From Evansella sp. LMS18 (lineage in GTDB: Bacteria > Bacillota > Bacilli > Bacillales > Salisediminibacteriaceae), in the NCBI RefSeq assembly GCF_024362785.1, contig NZ_CP093301.1, positions 3,596,001-3,660,000 on the forward strand: a DNA stretch of 64,000 nucleotides, in the 5' to 3' direction. Within the stretch, counting starts at the first letter, position 1. Each line of letters starts with the position of its first letter. The notes beneath the pieces were generated by a model that did no database searches, was not told the origin of the DNA, and was given only the letters and a program-made list of their open reading frames with translations. The position numbers and the translations under genes were made by a program. Below, in pieces: positions 46,258 to 55,228 of this stretch.

Positions 46258-47340
46258 ATGAAGGTCAAAGAATCAATGGTGGGCATGGTTGCGTACCAGC
46301 CTGGAAAACCGATTGAAGAAGTGAAAAAAGAATTGGGTCTGAGTGAAGTAGTCAAGCTAGCCTCAAATGAAAACCCATATGGATATTCACCTAAAGTGAA
46401 AGAGGCGATCAGCCAGGCCCTTACGGATCTGGCAGTATACCCTGACGGCTACGCAAGAGAAATACGTGAAAAAACAGCTGAAGCACTTGGTGTCAAGGAA
46501 ACGGAACTTATTTTTGGCAACGGTTCTGACGAGGTTATCCTCATTTTATGCAGAGCTATCTTAACAAAAAGTGATAACATTGTAACAGCTGCACCAACTT
46601 TCCCGCAGTACCGCCATAATGCTGTGATTGAGGGAGCGGAAGTAAAAGAGGTACCTCTTAAAGACGGCGTTCACGATCTGGACGCAATGCTTGAGGCTAT
46701 TGATGAAAATACAAAAATGGTGTTTGTCTGTAACCCGAATAACCCAACTGGTACATATGTCGGCGAAAAAGTGTTCAGTGAGTTCCTTGAAAAAGTGCCT
46801 TCTGACGTTCTTGTCATAAGTGATGAGGCCTATTATGAGTATGTGGAAGCAGCAGACTACCCGCAAACTCTTCCAATGCTGAAGGAATACCCTAACCTTA
46901 TTATCTTAAGAACTTTCTCAAAGGCTTACGGACTCGCATCATTAAGAATAGGCTATGGAATTGCCCATGAGGAAGTGGTAAAAGCAATTGACCCGGGCCG
47001 TGAACCATTTAATACGAATACGCTGGCACAGAAGGCTGCTTGTGCTGCACTGGAGGATAAAGACTTTATAAGTGAGTGTTACGAAAAGAACAGAACTGAA
47101 ATGAAAAGGTATGAGGAGTTCTGTAAAGAGAATAACCTGGATTTCTTCCCTTCTCAGACAAATTTCATTTTAATCGATTTTAATAAACCAGGTGGGGAAG
47201 TATTTAATTACCTTCTTTCAAAAGGGTTTATCACAAGGAACGGGGAAGCCCTCGGGTACCCTTCCGCAGTAAGGATTACCCTTGGCAATAAAGAGCAGAA
47301 TGAAAGAATCTTAAAGGAGCTTGCGGTTCTGGTTAAATAA
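46258..47340 (+). CDS. hisC: Histidinol-phosphate/aromatic aminotransferase
   Basis: PLP enzyme that in Bacillus serves histidine synthesis and also transaminates phenylalanine and tyrosine precursors, which explains its place beside tyrA. 360 residues. N-terminal [28 protein letters not shown] and the PLP lysine in [23 protein letters not shown] precedes the ATG. Confidence 0.95.
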   Translation: MKVKESMVGMVAYQPGKPIEEVKKELGLSEVVKLASNENPYGYSPKVKEAISQALTDLAVYPDGYAREIREKTAEALGVKETELIFGNGSDEVILILCRAILTKSDNIVTAAPTFPQYRHNAVIEGAEVKEVPLKDGVHDLDAMLEAIDENTKMVFVCNPNNPTGTYVGEKVFSEFLEKVPSDVLVISDEAYYEYVEAADYPQTLPMLKEYPNLIILRTFSKAYGLASLRIGYGIAHEEVVKAIDPGREPFNTNTLAQKAACAALEDKDFISECYEKNRTEMKRYEEFCKENNLDFFPSQTNFILIDFNKPGGEVFNYLLSKGFITRNGEALGYPSAVRITLGNKEQNERILKELAVLVK

Positions 47341-47353
47341 GGAGGTCCTGTTT

Positions 47354-48457
47354 TTGGCGAAGCGTGTTTTAGTTTTAGGATTAGGATTGATCGGAGGATC
47401 ACTCTGTTTAAATATAAAAAAAGAGCATCCCGGCTGCACATTAATCGGCTGGGATGCTGATGACAAAGTAAACAAACTCGCTTTGTCTCTTAAAATTGTA
47501 GATGAAACAGCCGTTGACTATAAGAAAGAAGCGATAAATGCAGACCTAATTATTCTTGCTGTTCCTGTTCAAAGTGCCGTTGAAATACTTGGTGAACTTT
47601 CAGGACTGCAGTTAAAGACAGACTGCATTATTACAGATGTAGGGAGCACGAAAACAACGATCATGGATAAGGCCAGGGTGTTTTCAGAAAAGGGAGCAGC
47701 ATTTATCGGCGGGCACCCTATGGCAGGCTCCCATAAAACCGGAGTAACCGCGTCAAATGAAAGGCTGTTTGAGAACGCGTTTTATATACTTACACCTCCG
47801 GAAGGGACACCTGCATCGAAAGTTATCCAGCTTCAAAACTGGCTGCGGGGCACGAGGTCAAAATTTATTGAACTGCATCCCGAGGAACATGACCGGTTTG
47901 CAGGTATGATCAGCCACCTGCCGCATATTATTGCTTCATCCCTTGTCCTGAAAGCGGGAGAGATGGGGAAGGAGAATCCAATTGTTTCCCGGCTGGCTGC
48001 AGGAGGATTCAGAGACTTGACCAGGATTGCCTCGGCTTCACCGGCTATGTGGCGCGATATCCTGTTACATAATAGGCAAGTTCTGCTGGAAATGCTTAAA
48101 GAATGGGACGGGTCCCTCCAGGAAGTAAAAAAAATGCTGGAAGAGGAAGATGAGATGGGGATTTACAACTTCTTTGCTGAGGCAAAAGCATTGCGTGATC
48201 AGCTGCCCGCCCGGAAAAAAGGCGCTCTCATGCCGTTCAATGATTTGTATGTGGACATCCCTGACCATCCTGGGGTGATATCTGACGTCACGGGAATACT
48301 GGGCAACAAGGAAATCAGTCTTACCAATATAAGAATCATTGAGGCGAGGGAAGATATTATGGGTGTCCTCCAGCTGAGTTTCCGTTCAAGAGAAGATCTC
48401 GATACAGCCAGACAGATTCTCCATGACCATATGTATGAAACACATGAAATGCTTTAG
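47354..48457 (+). CDS. tyrA: Prephenate dehydrogenase with ACT domain
   Basis: Oxidises prephenate to 4-hydroxyphenylpyruvate for tyrosine. 367 residues from a TTG eight bases after a perfect GGAGGT. NAD loop LGLGLIGGSLCL, GGHPMAGSHKTG and FRDLTRIASASPAMWRDI motifs; a C-terminal ACT regulatory domain starts near residue 300 (DLYVDIPDHPGVISDVTGIL). Fourteen bases after hisC, same transcript. Confidence 0.95.
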   Translation: MAKRVLVLGLGLIGGSLCLNIKKEHPGCTLIGWDADDKVNKLALSLKIVDETAVDYKKEAINADLIILAVPVQSAVEILGELSGLQLKTDCIITDVGSTKTTIMDKARVFSEKGAAFIGGHPMAGSHKTGVTASNERLFENAFYILTPPEGTPASKVIQLQNWLRGTRSKFIELHPEEHDRFAGMISHLPHIIASSLVLKAGEMGKENPIVSRLAAGGFRDLTRIASASPAMWRDILLHNRQVLLEMLKEWDGSLQEVKKMLEEEDEMGIYNFFAEAKALRDQLPARKKGALMPFNDLYVDIPDHPGVISDVTGILGNKEISLTNIRIIEAREDIMGVLQLSFRSREDLDTARQILHDHMYETHEML

Positions 48458-48469
48458 GAGCTGAATAAA

Positions 48470-49759
48470 ATGGAAGAAACTATTAACAGAGCACCACGGG
48501 GATTAAACGGAGAATTATCTGTGCCGGGAGATAAATCTATCTCCCACAGGGCAGTTATGTTTTCTTCGATAGCAGAAGGCACTTCGGAAATAACCGGTTT
48601 CCTTAAAGGAGATGACTGTCTGAGCACCATCCGCTGTATGAAACAGCTGGGGGTTACCATTCATGAAGAAAACGATAAAATTATCGTAGAGGGCAAGGGA
48701 CTTGAGGGACTTCAGGAACCTGATTCCATGCTGGATGTAGGCAATTCAGGAACAACGATCAGGCTCCTGTCCGGTATCCTTGCCACGAGGCCATTTTCAG
48801 CGGTCCTGGCAGGTGATGATTCCATTGCCAAAAGGCCTATGGGGAGAGTGACAGGACCGTTAAAAATGATGAATGCTAAAATTGACGGTCGGGATAATGG
48901 GAGGTACACTCCACTGACAATCAGAGGCGGCAATCTTGTACCCGTGCATTACCATTCCCCTATTGCCAGCGCTCAGGTGAAATCGGCTATCCTTCTTGCA
49001 GGACTGGGTGCCGATGGTAAAACAACAGTAACAGAGCCTTACCGTTCAAGAGACCATACGGAGCGGATGCTCAAAGCCTTTGGTGCAAAAGTGGAAGTGG
49101 AAGGCACAAACGCTTCTGTTTACGGGCGGCCAGAACTTACAGCCACCACTGTAAAGGTGCCGGGGGATATTTCATCCGCAGCATTTTTCCTTGTCGCGGG
49201 CGCTGTTACACCATCAAGCTCAGTCAGACTGGAAAATGTTGGGGTTAATCCTACAAGAACCGGTATTCTCGATGTACTGGAGCATATGGGTGCAGATATA
49301 ACAGTACAAAATGAAGAATCATCCGGAAATGAGCCTTCAGCAACAATTGAAATCAAATCCAGCCGTCTGAAGGGTACTACAATAAGCGGAGAATTGATTC
49401 CAAGGTTAATAGATGAAATACCTGCAATAGCTGTACTCGCAACCCAGGCAGAGGGCAGGACGGTAATTAAAGACGCTGAGGAGCTTAAGGTAAAAGAAAC
49501 AAACCGTATCGACACTATGGTCAGCCAGCTGAAAAATCTTGGAGCTGACATTGAAGCGACCAGTGATGGAATGATTATTAACGGTCCGTCCGAGCTTCAG
49601 GGCGGGAGTGCTGACAGCTTTGGGGACCACAGAATTGGCATGGCAATGGCTTTATGCGGGCTGATTGCCGACGGGCCAGTTACAGTAAAGAATACAGAAG
49701 CCGTTGCTGTTTCCTATCCGGAATTCTTTAAGGATTTAAACATGCTTATTAATGGCTGA
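48470..49759 (+). CDS. aroA: EPSP synthase (3-phosphoshikimate 1-carboxyvinyltransferase)
   Basis: Sixth shikimate step, target of glyphosate. 429 residues with the twofold beta-alpha barrel. [14 protein letters not shown] at the N terminus, [14 protein letters not shown], the [13 protein letters not shown] segment and [11 protein letters not shown] are conserved. AGGAGC precedes the ATG, 12 bases after tyrA. The gene ends in a long hairpin that also carries the next gene's ribosome-binding site. Confidence 0.96.
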   Translation: MEETINRAPRGLNGELSVPGDKSISHRAVMFSSIAEGTSEITGFLKGDDCLSTIRCMKQLGVTIHEENDKIIVEGKGLEGLQEPDSMLDVGNSGTTIRLLSGILATRPFSAVLAGDDSIAKRPMGRVTGPLKMMNAKIDGRDNGRYTPLTIRGGNLVPVHYHSPIASAQVKSAILLAGLGADGKTTVTEPYRSRDHTERMLKAFGAKVEVEGTNASVYGRPELTATTVKVPGDISSAAFFLVAGAVTPSSSVRLENVGVNPTRTGILDVLEHMGADITVQNEESSGNEPSATIEIKSSRLKGTTISGELIPRLIDEIPAIAVLATQAEGRTVIKDAEELKVKETNRIDTMVSQLKNLGADIEATSDGMIINGPSELQGGSADSFGDHRIGMAMALCGLIADGPVTVKNTEAVAVSYPEFFKDLNMLING

Positions 49760-49760
49760 C

Positions 49761-49787
49761 ATAAAAGCTCTCTTCCTATCATAGCTT
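49761..49787 (+). promoter_or_regulatory. Possible sigma-E-like promoter inside the aroA terminator
   Basis: ATA (49761-49763), 16 nt, then CATAGCTT (49780-49787), a partial match to the sigma-E pattern ATa-N16-18-cATACanT. The -10 lies at the top of the hairpin's 5' arm. Confidence 0.3.
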
Positions 49788-49812
49788 GTCTATGAGAGGA
49801 GGGGAGCTTTTT
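49763..49812 (+). terminator. aroA terminator enclosing the next ribosome-binding site
   Basis: About 22 bp of nearly continuous pairing: AAAAGCTC with GAGCTTTT, TTCCT with AGGA, TCATAG with CTATGA, loop CTTGT, T-run at 49808-49812. The 3' arm contains GAGGAGGGGAG, the Shine-Dalgarno of the TTG start at 49811. Confidence 0.85.
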
Positions 49813-50707
49813 GAAGTATATTATGAATATCTGGGACGAGACCATGAATAAATCGCGAGGTTTATGGATAGACAGAGGAAAAGTAAGGTATGCAGAATTT
49901 CCTGCTAATCCTGCCGGGATATTTAAAATGAATACGAAAGAATTTAATGTCTTCCCTGGAAAAATTACTCTTGATACTCAGGCGGCAGAACATTTTTCAG
50001 CAGGTAATGGGATTTCATATGTAAAAAGACAGCTGCTTCACGGCTTTACTACTCTTATACATGCTGTGAATATTGAATATGAAAGTGAAAGTGACGACTG
50101 CCTGGAGGACACAAGGCATAAGCTTTCCAGTTGTCCGATTGATTATATACTGGCAGTGACCCTCCCGCTGGCGAGAATGTCTGAGAGCTGGATGCGCAGT
50201 CTGAGGCAGCAGTCAGTGCCCATAATATTTTTTTATGCTGAGTCAGCCTATGAAATAGCTGCTGCTCCCTGGCAGCGGTTTGCAGAAGCTATGTTTCCAA
50301 AAAGAATGATGGTGATTTGCAAACCATCAGAAAAAGTAACCGAACTGAAAGAAAAAGCAAAAATATACGCTTCCTGGAAACATATCGTAGATGTATTTAA
50401 ATTTAATTCCTACTATAATTTTCCCGCTCCGGGCACTCCCGTTTCTCCGTTTCTGGCAAAAAGAACAGGACTCTTTCCTAAAAAAGGGTCTCTTGTAATG
50501 GGCAGCGATGCAGATTATCTTATGTATTCTTCCACAGCTGATCAGGCAGCGCATCCATTGAAGGTCCCTGACATTATTGTTTTAAAAGGGAAGGTAGTGA
50601 AAACAGGCGCGAAATGGAAACTCTCAAACACGAAAGGGAAAGAGTTAACCAAACTGATCCCGGAAAAATTCCTTCCGATACAGGAGATTTATAAATATGA
50701 AGACTAG
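49811..50707 (+). CDS. Degenerate amidohydrolase-like protein
   Basis: Not a named gene. 298 residues from a TTG; the ATG at 49823 is too far from the site. The layout resembles dihydroorotase/hydantoinase enzymes: an N-terminal beta part (GLWIDRGKVRYAEF, FNVFPGKITLDTQ at 45-57, where active enzymes have PGxIDxHxH), a KRQLLHGFTTLIHAV helix like the aGGvTT motif, and a C-terminal return of the beta domain (GLFPKKGSLVMGSDADYLMY, 220-239; DIIVLKGKVV). The metal-binding HxH is missing and the barrel is short (about 150 residues instead of 300), so hydrolase activity is unlikely. It is absent at this place in B. subtilis. Confidence 0.7.
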   Translation: MKYIMNIWDETMNKSRGLWIDRGKVRYAEFPANPAGIFKMNTKEFNVFPGKITLDTQAAEHFSAGNGISYVKRQLLHGFTTLIHAVNIEYESESDDCLEDTRHKLSSCPIDYILAVTLPLARMSESWMRSLRQQSVPIIFFYAESAYEIAAAPWQRFAEAMFPKRMMVICKPSEKVTELKEKAKIYASWKHIVDVFKFNSYYNFPAPGTPVSPFLAKRTGLFPKKGSLVMGSDADYLMYSSTADQAAHPLKVPDIIVLKGKVVKTGAKWKLSNTKGKELTKLIPEKFLPIQEIYKYED

Positions 50708-50741
50708 CTGGCTTAGGTACGGCAGTGGAGATAATGTGCCG

Positions 50742-50765
50742 CTGGCTGTAACAGCCAATTGTTTG
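50742..50765 (+). terminator. Possible terminator of the amidohydrolase-like gene
   Basis: TGGCTG-TAA-CAGCCA hairpin followed by ATTGTTT. Weak T-run. Confidence 0.4.
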
Positions 50766-50805
50766 ACTCTTTAATACTATTGGTTAAAATGGTTAATGAG
50801 TCAAA
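50762..50805 (+). promoter_or_regulatory. ypiA promoter within an inverted repeat
   Basis: TTGACT (50763-50768), 16 nt, TAAAAT (50785-50790). The arms TTTGACTC (50762-50769) and GAGTCAAA (50798-50805) are perfectly inverted and bracket the promoter, one arm containing the -35 box. Confidence 0.5.
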
Positions 50806-50823
50806 TAGTGAAAGGTGATTATT

Positions 50824-52089
50824 ATGAACGAACAATTGCGGGACGCAATACAGTTAATAGAAAACGGGCAGCATGAAGAAGGGCTTCAGAAAGTGGAAAA
50901 GCTTTCTGGCACAGCTGATGACGAAACGAAAAGAACTATCGCTGAATTATATTACGAGCTAGGCTTAGTGGACAGAGCTCTTCCTCTCGTTGAAGAGCTC
51001 ATGTTCAATTATCCGGATAACGGAGAACTGTTTGCTTTTGCTGCAGAATGCTACAGTGAACTGGGCAGGGAAGACGAAGCAGTCGAGATGCTGAATGAAA
51101 TTGATGAAAGCGACCCGGCCTTTATTCAGTCCCAGCTGCTGCTGGCTGATATTTATCAAAACCAGGGACTTGAAGAAGTTGCTGAGCAAAAACTGCTGCA
51201 GGCGGAAAAGCTCGCTCCTGAAGAGCCTGTGATTCAATTTGGGCTCGGTGAGTTTTATTTAAACCGTGGGGATTATCATCACTCGATCCCATATTTCAAA
51301 AAGGTCATCCACCAGAACAAACTGCCGGAAGACCATCCTCTCAATCCTGCTATACGGATTGCTGAAGCATACGGGGCAACCGGGCAGTTCGAGGAAGCAC
51401 TGGAGTACTATGAAAAAGGAATCCAAAAAGAGGAAAGCTCTGACGGGTTATTCGGTTATGGATATACTGCCCTGCAGGTGGATGATTATGAAACTGCAGT
51501 GAAGCAGTTTACGAAATTAAAGGAAACAGATCCTGATTATACTACTTTATTTCCGTATCTGGCTAAAGCACTCCGTTCCCTGAATCGGATGGAGGAGTCG
51601 CTCGAAGTTCTAAAGGAAGGAATAAGCCGTGACGAGTATAATGAGGAGCTCTACCTGGAAATGGCAAGACTTCAGTTTGCAGCCGGAAACGGAGAGGAAG
51701 GGCGCAATTACCTCGAAAAGGTTATTGCAATCAACCCTTCCAATGTCTCTGCAGTGAAGGAACTGCTGCTGTATTTCCGGGAAGAGGAAATGTATGACGA
51801 GACTATTGAGCTGGTATCATTTCTCCATGAATATGGGGAATATGACCCCTTTTTCGAAAGATACAGAGGCAAGGCCCTTTATGAAAACGACAGGCTTGAA
51901 GAAGCTGCAGAAGCATATGAAAATGCACTGGAAGCCTTTGAAGAAGATGAGGCACTGCTTGAAGAAGCGGCTTATGCAAACTTAGAAGCCGGCAGGAAAG
52001 ATTCAGGTATTTCCCTTTTGAAGAAGCTGCTCTCCCTGCAGCCTGACCGGTTAGACATCGAAGAAAGACTTGCTAATTTAACAGAATAA
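50824..52089 (+). CDS. ypiA: TPR-repeat protein YpiA
   Basis: 421 residues made almost entirely of tetratricopeptide repeats, about ten (for example ELYYELGLVDRALPLVEEL, LFAFAAECYSELGREDEAVE, LGEFYLNRGDYHHSIPYFKK). Strongly acidic. No catalytic domain; such proteins are scaffolds. ATG with AAAGGTG upstream. Same length and place as B. subtilis YpiA, but its role is unknown. Confidence 0.9.
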   Translation: MNEQLRDAIQLIENGQHEEGLQKVEKLSGTADDETKRTIAELYYELGLVDRALPLVEELMFNYPDNGELFAFAAECYSELGREDEAVEMLNEIDESDPAFIQSQLLLADIYQNQGLEEVAEQKLLQAEKLAPEEPVIQFGLGEFYLNRGDYHHSIPYFKKVIHQNKLPEDHPLNPAIRIAEAYGATGQFEEALEYYEKGIQKEESSDGLFGYGYTALQVDDYETAVKQFTKLKETDPDYTTLFPYLAKALRSLNRMEESLEVLKEGISRDEYNEELYLEMARLQFAAGNGEEGRNYLEKVIAINPSNVSAVKELLLYFREEEMYDETIELVSFLHEYGEYDPFFERYRGKALYENDRLEEAAEAYENALEAFEEDEALLEEAAYANLEAGRKDSGISLLKKLLSLQPDRLDIEERLANLTE

Positions 52090-52094
52090 ACGTA

Positions 52095-52122
52095 AGCATC
52101 CGGCAAATTCCGGATGCTTTTT
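52095..52122 (+). terminator. Terminator of ypiA
   Basis: AGCATCCGG-CAAATT-CCGGATGCT and T5. Confidence 0.92.
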
Positions 52123-52171
52123 CTTTTTGTGAGGAATGATAAAAGGTAAAAGCAGAGAAGAGGTGCACCTT

Positions 52172-53218
52172 ATGAATTTAACAGAAGTTCTTTTATCTCA
52201 GCCACAGTCAGAATTGGTAAGCCGGGTAAAAGCGATGGGAGTCTCATGCAACCTGTATTCCAGGCAAGAGCTTGCAGAGAGTCTGATCAACGAACTTCTT
52301 AATGAGGAACTGGCATTGCAAAAATGGGAAAAGCTCGAGCCTGCCGGCCAGCAGCTTCTCCTCCCGTTTGTGTACTGTACCTTTCACTATTCTTTTACAG
52401 ACAGTGAGCTGATTACCTTTATAAATAAATCTGAAAGGGGGAAATTTGAAAGTCTGATAACTACGCTGAAGGAAAACGGGTGGATTTACAAAACAGAAAA
52501 GGGAGGCTGGCTGCTGCCGGATGAACTGCGCAGGAAAATTCACTCGTTCGTATGCAGAAAGCTTTCTGATACTTTCATTTATATCCCTGTCAGTAAAAAC
52601 GATAGTACGGCAAGAATCATTAATGACTTGTTTCTGTTTATGGAGTACCTGGAAGAGAGGCCTGTAAAACTTTCAAAAAACAAAATTATCAATAAAAGGG
52701 AACTGGAAAAGATCCTGAATCTGCTGTCTATGGGGGAGAAACCTCCTGAAGAGCAATGGCGGTTTGGTTACGGCCGTTACTTTAACTATTATCCGGACTG
52801 TTTTTCCCTGCTCTATGATTTTGTGTTCAGTCAGGGGTGGATCAGTGAAGCGGGAGATAAACTCGCCGTTACAGAAAAGTGGGAGGCCGGCCAGAACTTA
52901 TCCCTTAACGAAATACTGGACAGACTGATGCGGCTTTATATTTCTGTTTACAAACGTGCAGTCCCAAGTCTTCCGTTTATCGTCAATATGCTCAGCCAGG
53001 GGCTTTCTTCAGAAATGGCCGCAGCGAAAAAAGATGCAGCTGAGTTTCTTGAAAAATACGTAGAAGTATATTATTATGACACTCCGGCTGATATCGTTGA
53101 GAAAAGATTGTTTAAAGTACTGGAATACATAGGGTTTCTTTCCTGCACAGTGCTGGACGGATGCAGCTATATAACTCTTGCCCAGAGGAAGAATTCATCC
53201 CAAAACAAATTTATTTAA
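52172..53218 (+). CDS. Uncharacterised protein, possible winged-helix/helicase-associated fold
   Basis: Not recognised. 348 residues from the ATG at 52172 (GAGGTG upstream). The N-terminal half (MNLTEVLLSQPQSELVSRVK, ELAESLINELLNEELALQKW, LEPAGQQLLLPFVY) looks like tandem small helical/winged-helix units similar to the N-terminal XPB/Ssl2-like domains of some helicase-associated bacterial proteins; this likeness is weak. No membrane segment, signal peptide or catalytic motif is apparent. It is an insertion between ypiA and ypiB relative to B. subtilis. Confidence 0.65.
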   Translation: MNLTEVLLSQPQSELVSRVKAMGVSCNLYSRQELAESLINELLNEELALQKWEKLEPAGQQLLLPFVYCTFHYSFTDSELITFINKSERGKFESLITTLKENGWIYKTEKGGWLLPDELRRKIHSFVCRKLSDTFIYIPVSKNDSTARIINDLFLFMEYLEERPVKLSKNKIINKRELEKILNLLSMGEKPPEEQWRFGYGRYFNYYPDCFSLLYDFVFSQGWISEAGDKLAVTEKWEAGQNLSLNEILDRLMRLYISVYKRAVPSLPFIVNMLSQGLSSEMAAAKKDAAEFLEKYVEVYYYDTPADIVEKRLFKVLEYIGFLSCTVLDGCSYITLAQRKNSSQNKFI

Positions 53219-53247
53219 CGGATAAACGAAATTTTATAAAGGAATTT

Positions 53248-53277
53248 TTGACTCTGTAAAGAATATATTAGTAAAAT
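53248..53277 (+). promoter_or_regulatory. Candidate promoter of ypiB-ypiF
   Basis: TTGACT (53248-53253), 18 nt, TAAAAT (53272-53277). Confidence 0.5.
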
Positions 53278-53370
53278 AGAAAGCATGAAGGTGTCTCAGT
53301 ATACTTCGTTGCTGCTGCAGCTAAGATTGTCTTCCTCAAGTATTACTCAGAAAAAGAGGGAGGAATTATA

Positions 53371-53919
53371 ATGAACAACCCTGTTCCTGTTATGGAAAAA
53401 CGTGATTTCTTAAAATGGTTTCTGGATCAGTATCAGCTTAAGCGGAGAGAATGTGCCTGGCTGCTGAACTTTCTTATGAGTGATGAACTTCTCATGGAAC
53501 GGGTGCATTTTGTGGAACAGGCGGACTATTGCCCAAAGGCGCTCGTAATTTCAGCGAGTGATGTGGACAGCGTTCCTTTTGCTTTCCATAAGAACCAGCA
53601 TGTGACGATGGACGCGGAGAAGTCCTTTCATGACATTCGCCTGAACAGGAATGAAGACGTTTATATTCAGCTCAATTTTCAGAACAAGCAGTCAATACCG
53701 CAATATATGGCTGTACTGGAGGAAAATCCTTATCTGCCTGTAAACAAGGAAGAGGCTAATGTACAAAGCCTTCTGGCCGAAATGGTACTGGATAAGGCGG
53801 TCCGGGATTATCAGCTGTCCGGACTGGAAAAAGCAATTGACCGTGCACTCGCTGATGGAGACGAAAGGACCTTTCATGATCTGGTAAAACAATACAATGA
53901 TTTAAAAGCCCTGTATTAA
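53371..53919 (+). CDS. ypiB: YpiB (UPF0302 family)
   Basis: 182 residues of the UPF0302 family: FLKWFLDQYQLKRRECAWLLN near the N terminus and the C-terminal LEKAIDRALADGDERTFHDL helix pair. Cytosolic, function unknown. GAGGGAGG precedes the ATG; a 7-bp hairpin (CTTCCTC at 53331-53337 with GAGGGAG at 53356-53362) can cover this site. Upstream of ypiF and qcrABC as in B. subtilis. Confidence 0.9.
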   Translation: MNNPVPVMEKRDFLKWFLDQYQLKRRECAWLLNFLMSDELLMERVHFVEQADYCPKALVISASDVDSVPFAFHKNQHVTMDAEKSFHDIRLNRNEDVYIQLNFQNKQSIPQYMAVLEENPYLPVNKEEANVQSLLAEMVLDKAVRDYQLSGLEKAIDRALADGDERTFHDLVKQYNDLKALY

Positions 53920-53935
53920 TTGGGGCTTTTCTTTT
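53904..53935 (+). terminator. Hairpin across the ypiB stop codon
   Basis: AAAAGCCC (53904-53911) pairs with GGGCTTTT (53923-53930), followed by CTTTT. The ypiB TAA lies in the loop. ypiF starts 44 bases later, so read-through is probably needed for it. Confidence 0.65.
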
Positions 53936-53978
53936 GGAAATCAACAGAACTTATAATCAGCAAAGGAGAGGAATTGCA

Positions 53979-54455
53979 TTGAAGTGGACAACACAGCAAA
54001 TGGATACATACCTGAATTCTAAGGAGTACGTTGACACAGCGGTTATCCCGCTTATCCCCCTCGACTGGGAAAAGGATCCAAAAGGCAAAGTATCAATGGG
54101 AGAGTTTACATCTCTTGTTACAGAAGAACTGGAAAGACAGTTCAAAGGTAGGATTTTTCAAATCGCACCTTTTACCTATTTATCCGGCGAAGCAGATGAG
54201 CAAAAATTGGAACGCCTCCTTGAATGGGACAGGCACTTTTTCAAAAACGGTTTCAAACATATCGTTTATGTTACGTCTGATGGCGACTGGAAAAAACTTG
54301 AGAATGAACTTCCGGACATGCTTATCTGGATGCCTTCATTATCCCTGGAATCAATGGATGCTTCTTATGCGAAGGAAATTTTAAACCAGCAGATGAAACA
54401 GGTACTTCCATTAATTACCGATAAATGGCAGCAGGAACCGAAAGAACGCCCTTAA
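53979..54455 (+). CDS. ypiF: YpiF family protein (DUF2487 type)
   Basis: 158 residues from a TTG with AAAGGAGAGG upstream, giving the family N terminus MKWTTQQMDTYLNSKEYVDT. Alpha/beta protein with no catalytic signature that I know; the central IVYVTSDGDWKKLENELPD stretch is conserved. Function unknown; linked to qcrABC by position. Confidence 0.87.
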   Translation: MKWTTQQMDTYLNSKEYVDTAVIPLIPLDWEKDPKGKVSMGEFTSLVTEELERQFKGRIFQIAPFTYLSGEADEQKLERLLEWDRHFFKNGFKHIVYVTSDGDWKKLENELPDMLIWMPSLSLESMDASYAKEILNQQMKQVLPLITDKWQQEPKERP

Positions 54456-54566
54456 CATTTGCCTATGTTTTTGGAATATATCATTTTACACTCTTTTCAC
54501 AATGTTCTGAATATGATGTACTGATTTTATGAAAAAAAGTGCTGATTTAAGCGGCTCAATGGTTTT

Positions 54567-54599
54567 TCTGCCGGCAGGTGTTCCGGCAGCCGATTTTTT
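54567..54599 (+). terminator. Terminator of ypiB-ypiF
   Basis: CTGCCGG-CAGGTGTT-CCGGCAG stem followed by CCGATTTTTT. Confidence 0.8.
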
Positions 54600-54621
54600 A
54601 ACGAAGTTCCAATAGAATTTG

Positions 54622-54651
54622 TTGACATTCGTAGAATTATTGGGCTATCAT
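54622..54651 (+). promoter_or_regulatory. Promoter of qcrABC
   Basis: TTGACA (54622-54627), 18 nt, TATCAT (54646-54651), about 65 bp before the qcrA start. Confidence 0.65.
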
Positions 54652-54715
54652 GATTATGTCTTAGTATCTTATTTTGTGTGTCGTTTATATTACATAGATG
54701 TGAGGAGGGAAGGTC

Positions 54716-55213
54716 GTGGAAGAAAAGAAACACAAAGTGTCCAGACGCCAGTTTTTATCTTATTGTCTGATGGGCGTCGGCGGTTTTATGGCTGCGGGAA
54801 TGATCAGTCCAATGGTACGGTTTGCACTTGACCCGGCTTTAGAGGCAGGCGGCGAATCTGATTTTGTACAAGTTACAACTCTCGATGATTTAACAGAGGA
54901 TCCTCAGCGTTTCGACTTCCAGGTGGAAGTAGAAGATGCTTGGTATACATCTGACCAGCCAAGATCTGCGTGGATATACAGAGAAGGCGACGAGATTGTT
55001 GCGTTATCACCTACATGTACTCATCTGGGTTGTACAGTTAACTGGGAAGGGCATGATGATCATCCGAATCAGTTTTACTGCCCATGCCACCACGGGCGTT
55101 TTGAGAAGGATGGAGTAAATATTGCAGGAACGCCACCGACGCGCCCGCTTGACGTGTATGAAGTGGAAGTACGTGACGGAAGCGTGTATTTAGGAAGACC
55201 TATGCAACGGTAG
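54716..55213 (+). CDS. qcrA: Menaquinol:cytochrome c reductase Rieske subunit
   Basis: [2Fe-2S] subunit of the b6c complex, transferring electrons from menaquinol to the c-type heme of QcrC. 165 residues from a GTG (GAGGAGGGAAGG upstream). N-terminal twin-arginine-like SRRQF and a membrane helix (about 12-31), then cluster ligands CTHLGC and CPCHHG. The exposed domain is acidic. Confidence 0.96.
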   Translation: MEEKKHKVSRRQFLSYCLMGVGGFMAAGMISPMVRFALDPALEAGGESDFVQVTTLDDLTEDPQRFDFQVEVEDAWYTSDQPRSAWIYREGDEIVALSPTCTHLGCTVNWEGHDDHPNQFYCPCHHGRFEKDGVNIAGTPPTRPLDVYEVEVRDGSVYLGRPMQR

Positions 55214-55228
55214 AAGGGGGCGTAACGG

